Origin: an uncultured Lachnospiraceae bacterium
GTDB lineage: Bacteria > Bacillota > Clostridia > Lachnospirales > Lachnospiraceae
Assembly (NCBI GenBank): GCA_905236925.1
Contig: CAJOQS010000034.1
Location: forward strand, 1 to 9,106
DNA: 9,106 nucleotides
Direction of reading: 5' to 3'
Part shown: piece by piece, positions 6,386-9,106 of the stretch
Layout: each line of letters starts with the position of its first letter
Numbering within the stretch: position 1 is the first letter of the stretch
Notes under the pieces: model-generated
What the model was told of the DNA's origin: nothing
What the model saw: the letters and a program-made list of their open reading frames with translations, nothing else
Database searches by the model: none
Made by a program: the position numbers and the translations under genes

Positions 6386-7969
6386 ATGATTAACTGGAAG
6401 AACCTGAACGAGCTTTCCTCGTTCTCAAAACTCAATTCACTCGGAGCCGCTGTCGATATCACAACAGCGCTTGCCGGCGAAAACGGCGCAAAGAGAGTCA
6501 GGAACTGCACCGTTCCCATGGCCTGCGGTCTTTCGTACAACTATGCCGCAAAGGCAGTGGACGATACTGTCCTCGACGCTCTTCAGGCACTTGCAGACGA
6601 GGCACAGCTCACCGAGAAATTCGAAGCTCTCTACAACGGCGAAGTCATCAACACCGGTGAGAAGAGACTTGTACTTCACCAGCTCACAAGAGGACAGCTC
6701 GGAAACGATGTTGTTGCCGAGGGTGTCAACAAGAGAAGCTTTTATCTCGAGCAGCAGAAGAAGATCGCAGATTTTGCCGCCAAGGTACATTCCGGAGCTG
6801 TTGCAAACGCTGCAGGCGAGAAATTCACCACAGTTGTTCAGATCGGTATCGGAGGAAGCGACCTCGGCCCCCGCGCAATGTACCTTGCACTTGAGAACTG
6901 GGCAAAGACAAACGGCTGCTTCAGGATGGAAGCACGCTTCATCAGCAACGTGGATCCCGACGACGCTGCCGCTGTTATCGCATCGGTCGATCTTGCTCAT
7001 TCCCTTTTCATACTTGTTTCCAAGTCAGGTACCACGCTTGAGACTCTTACCAACGAGAGCTTCGTAAAGAACGCTCTTACCAAGGCCGGACTTGACGCAT
7101 CGAAGCACATGATCGCGGTCACGAGCGAAACCTCTCCCCTTGCGAAGAGCAGCGATTATCTCGCAGCATTCTTCATGGACGACTATATCGGAGGACGTTT
7201 CTCGTCAACATCTTCGGTCGGCGGTGCCGTTCTTTCACTGGCATTCGGTCCCGATATCTTCGAGCGCTTCCTTAACGGTGCTGCCGCAGAGGACAAAAAG
7301 GCTGTTGAAAAGGACATCAGAAAGAACCCCGCAATGCTCGACGCCCTGATCGGTGTTTACGAGCGCAATGTCCTCGGCTTTGACGCAACGGCTGTACTGC
7401 CTTATTCTCAGGCTCTTTCCCATTTCCCCGCTCACCTTCAGCAGGCGGATATGGAATCAAACGGCAAGTCCGTGAACCGTTTCGGCGATCCCGTTTCCTA
7501 CAAGACCGGTCCCATCATCTTCGGTGAGCCCGGCACCAACGGTCAGCACAGCTTCTATCAGCTCCTTCACCAGGGAACCGATATCATCCCTCTTCAGTTC
7601 ATAGGCTTTGTTGACAGTCAGATCGGCTCCGACGTTGATATCCAGGGCTCCACAAGCCAGAAGAAGCTCTGCGCCAACGTTGCCGCTCAGATCGTTGCCT
7701 TTGCCTGCGGAAAGAAAGACGAAAATCTGAATAAAAATTTCAAGGGCGGAAGGCCTTCGAGCATCATCATAGGCAAACAGCTCACTCCCGAGTCTCTCGG
7801 CGCTCTGCTCTCACACTTTGAAAACAAGATCATGTTCCAGGGCTTTGCATGGAATGTAAACAGCTTCGACCAGGAGGGCGTTCAGCTCGGAAAGGTTCTC
7901 GCAAAGAAGGTACTTGCGCATGAAACCGACGGTGCTTTAAAGGAATTCAGCGACCTCTTCGAGATCTGA
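6386..7969 (+). CDS. pgi: Glucose-6-phosphate isomerase
   Basis: Encodes 527 residues that interconvert glucose 6-phosphate and fructose 6-phosphate at the top of glycolysis. ATG 6386 follows a perfect AGGAGG (6371-6376) by 9 nt. Landmarks in order: IGIGGSDLGPRAM (153-165), SKSGTTLET phosphate loop (212-220), DYIGGRFSSTSSVGG (266-280, with R271), E357 in MESNGKS, H388 in GTNGQHSFYQLLHQG, and K503 in FDQEGVQLGK. These correspond to the catalytic Glu, His and Lys of the family. The length and the GEPGTNGQHSFYQ stretch place it with the long, E. coli/eukaryote-like form rather than the ~450-residue Bacillus-type enzyme. It diverges from GH35 and is followed 11 nt later by rsmJ. Hexoses released by the neighbouring glycosidases would reach glycolysis through it, but it is a housekeeping gene and the adjacency may be incidental. 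Confidence 0.97.
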   Translation: MINWKNLNELSSFSKLNSLGAAVDITTALAGENGAKRVRNCTVPMACGLSYNYAAKAVDDTVLDALQALADEAQLTEKFEALYNGEVINTGEKRLVLHQLTRGQLGNDVVAEGVNKRSFYLEQQKKIADFAAKVHSGAVANAAGEKFTTVVQIGIGGSDLGPRAMYLALENWAKTNGCFRMEARFISNVDPDDAAAVIASVDLAHSLFILVSKSGTTLETLTNESFVKNALTKAGLDASKHMIAVTSETSPLAKSSDYLAAFFMDDYIGGRFSSTSSVGGAVLSLAFGPDIFERFLNGAAAEDKKAVEKDIRKNPAMLDALIGVYERNVLGFDATAVLPYSQALSHFPAHLQQADMESNGKSVNRFGDPVSYKTGPIIFGEPGTNGQHSFYQLLHQGTDIIPLQFIGFVDSQIGSDVDIQGSTSQKKLCANVAAQIVAFACGKKDENLNKNFKGGRPSSIIIGKQLTPESLGALLSHFENKIMFQGFAWNVNSFDQEGVQLGKVLAKKVLAHETDGALKEFSDLFEI

Positions 7970-7980
7970 AAACCATCGCC

Positions 7981-8688
7981 ATGGATGCTTCTATATGCTG
8001 CCCCGGCCTCCCGGACGGGCTTTCACTTATCCGGGAAGAGAACGGGCTGACACTTACAGACGGAAAATTAAAAATGACGGGGGATCTTGTAAAAATGATC
8101 CCCCGTATTAAGCGTGGAATAGTCGGAACCGAGCTTCTTGTCCGTGCCGCGAGGCTTAAGGACATGTCAGGTTCGCCGACTCTTATCGATGCCACCGCCG
8201 GTATGGGCGAGGACTCTCTTCTCCTTGCGGCCGCCGGGTTTAACGTGGTCCTTTGCGAATACAACCCCGTTATTGCGGCTTTGCTCAGGGATTCGCTGGA
8301 CCGTGCCTCCCTTGTGCCGGAGCTGTCAGGGATCATCGGACGGATGAGTGTGCATGAAGGCGACAGCATAGAATACATGAGGAATTTCAGGTCTTCCGGC
8401 GACAGCAGCTCACTTGTCGTATACCTCGATCCGATGTTTCCCGAACGCACAAAAAATGCAATGATCAAAAAAAAGTTCCAGCTGCTTCAGCAACTGGAAC
8501 TTCCATGCTCCAACGAATCCGACCTTCTGGATGCGGCTATCTGCGCGCAGCCTCATAAGATCGTGATCAAACGGCCTCTTAAAGGCCCTCTTCTGGCAGG
8601 TGCCAGGCCTTCCTACTCGGTTTCCGGAAAGGCGATCCGCTTCGACTGCATAGTCCTTAATCAGCAGTCTCCATCCTCCGGATCCTGA
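7981..8688 (+). CDS. rsmJ: 16S rRNA (guanine-1516-N2) methyltransferase, RsmJ family
   Basis: Encodes 235 residues, close to the family's usual ~250. RsmJ (formerly YhiQ) methylates N2 of G1516 in 16S rRNA using S-adenosylmethionine. Visible motifs: IDATAGMGEDSLLLAAAGF (69-87, SAM motif I), E93 in CEYNPVIAALL (motif II), VVYLDPMFPERTKNAMIKKK (146-165, with the DPMFP catalytic-type loop) and KIVIKRP (193-199). These align well with remembered E. coli RsmJ segments such as VDATAGLGRDA and YLDPMFP. ATG 7981 is 11 nt after the pgi stop, and no Shine-Dalgarno sequence is visible, so translation is probably coupled to pgi; no upstream in-frame start exists before the pgi stop. The 3' end overlaps the convergent kinase gene by 32 bp, and codons 163-174 carry that gene's terminator. 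Confidence 0.9.
   Translation: MDASICCPGLPDGLSLIREENGLTLTDGKLKMTGDLVKMIPRIKRGIVGTELLVRAARLKDMSGSPTLIDATAGMGEDSLLLAAAGFNVVLCEYNPVIAALLRDSLDRASLVPELSGIIGRMSVHEGDSIEYMRNFRSSGDSSSLVVYLDPMFPERTKNAMIKKKFQLLQQLELPCSNESDLLDAAICAQPHKIVIKRPLKGPLLAGARPSYSVSGKAIRFDCIVLNQQSPSSGS
8467..8502 (-). terminator. Intrinsic terminator for the hybrid kinase gene, embedded in rsmJ
   Basis: On the minus strand, AAGTTCCAG (8502-8494) pairs with CTGGAACTT (8481-8473); after one mismatch the inner TGC/GCA pair closes a TGAA loop. Eight T follow (8474-8467). The U-run exists only on the minus strand. It lies 155 nt past the kinase stop codon, inside the rsmJ reading frame. Confidence 0.8.
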
Positions 8689-9106
8689 TTATCTCTTCTT
8701 TGATAGCTTCGAATTTTACGGGCTTTGAAAGGTAACCCGCAAAGCCTTCCGCAAGATACTCTTCTTCCGCGCCCGACATTGCATTGGCCGTCAGCATGAC
8801 AACGGGTGTTTCCTTGTTCATATGATCGAACGTTTTCATCCTGCGGAATGTCTCAACGCCGTCCATATGCGGCATCATGTGATCCATGAAGATCAGATCG
8901 AATTTATCGTTCTTGACGCGTTCAAGTGTCTCCAGTCCGCTCGATGCCGTTACCGTTCTGACGTCAAGCTGTTTCAGCAGATGCTTCATCAGTACGAGGT
9001 TTGTACTGCTGTCATCCACGACAAGGACATACAGTCCGGCTATCTTTACGGGCTTTTCCGCGGTATCCTGCTCCTCTTCCGCCTCCTGAACGTTCTGCGC
9101 TGCAGC
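8657..9106 (-). CDS. Receiver domain at the C-terminus of a probable hybrid histidine kinase, partial
   Basis: Open through the window edge; 149 residues are visible, with the N-terminal part missing. The first ~22 residues are an acidic, Glu/Gln-rich linker (QEAEEEQD), then a response-regulator receiver domain from about 25 to 143: acidic pair D31-D32 in VLVVDDSSTN, phospho-acceptor D75 in LIFMDHMMPHMDGVE, T106 in VVMLTANAM, and K128 in YLSKPV. Nothing follows the receiver, so it is not a DNA-binding response regulator with a C-terminal effector. A charged linker followed by a terminal receiver is typical of hybrid histidine kinases, but no kinase domain is in view. A GTG at 9019 is not a start, because it would remove the first beta strand and split the VVDD motif from its context. 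The gene converges on rsmJ with a 32-bp overlap. Confidence 0.82.
   Translation of the reverse strand, partial: AAAQNVQEAEEEQDTAEKPVKIAGLYVLVVDDSSTNLVLMKHLLKQLDVRTVTASSGLETLERVKNDKFDLIFMDHMMPHMDGVETFRRMKTFDHMNKETPVVMLTANAMSGAEEEYLAEGFAGYLSKPVKFEAIKEEIIRIRRMETAD

Noticed and set aside
6437..7000. 187-codon minus-strand open frame opposite pgi
   Set aside because: Shadow of the isomerase coding sequence; Cys/Val-rich, with no domain and no start signals.
8721..8746. GGCTTTG / CAAAGCC inverted repeat as a possible rsmJ terminator
   Set aside because: 7-bp stem with a 12-nt loop and no T-run after it; it lies in conserved receiver-domain coding sequence.
8657..9019. Stand-alone 120-residue receiver protein starting at GTG 9019
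   Set aside because: That start would cut off the first beta strand of the receiver fold (VLVV), no ribosome binding site precedes it, and the frame continues upstream through an acidic linker to the window edge.

Overview
The window looks like a chromosomal segment from a plant-glycan-degrading Gram-positive anaerobe, most likely a Lachnospiraceae-type Clostridia. The reasons are roughly balanced base composition with AT-rich intergenic DNA, strong AGGAGG-type ribosome binding sites, a GH51/GH35 sugar locus, a very large modular ABC-type solute-binding protein, and a hybrid kinase receiver with an MDHMMP-type phosphorylation motif. The taxonomic call is an inference from gene style, not from a marker gene.

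Left half (1-6242) is a carbohydrate-utilisation locus. On the minus strand, a cytoplasmic GH51 alpha-L-arabinofuranosidase (1295-2797) is followed after 35 nt by the N-terminal 419 residues of a secreted protein (1-1259) that resembles the N-terminal modules of the ~1000-residue extracellular solute-binding proteins of Firmicutes. Divergent from GH51, across a 447-bp control region, is an ArsR-type winged-helix regulator with a ~200-residue beta-rich C-terminal domain (3245-4174). It converges on a cytoplasmic GH35 beta-galactosidase (4194-6242, minus). Together these suggest import and intracellular trimming of arabinose- and galactose-containing oligosaccharides, for example arabinogalactan or pectin side chains. 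The substrate is inferred.

The 2798-3244 control region is the most structured non-coding DNA here. A 15-bp sequence (CTTAACCATTTCATT, followed 5 nt later by CTTAA) occurs twice, each copy just downstream of a predicted start site of one of two divergent sigma-A-like promoters. A perfect 9-bp inverted repeat sits between the promoters, and a hairpin lies in the long GH51 leader. This fits an autoregulated bidirectional switch.

Right half (6249-9106) is more housekeeping-like. It holds a complete long-form glucose-6-phosphate isomerase (6386-7969), an RsmJ-type 16S rRNA methyltransferase 11 nt downstream (7981-8688), and, converging on it with a 32-bp overlap, the C-terminal receiver domain of a probable hybrid histidine kinase that runs off the window edge (8657-9106, minus).

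A repeated architectural theme is that in both convergent pairs (regulator/GH35 and rsmJ/kinase) a strong intrinsic terminator for one gene lies inside the coding sequence of the opposing gene, so the transcripts should overlap in antisense by roughly 150-200 nt. I saw no mobile elements, CRISPR arrays, tRNAs or rRNAs.
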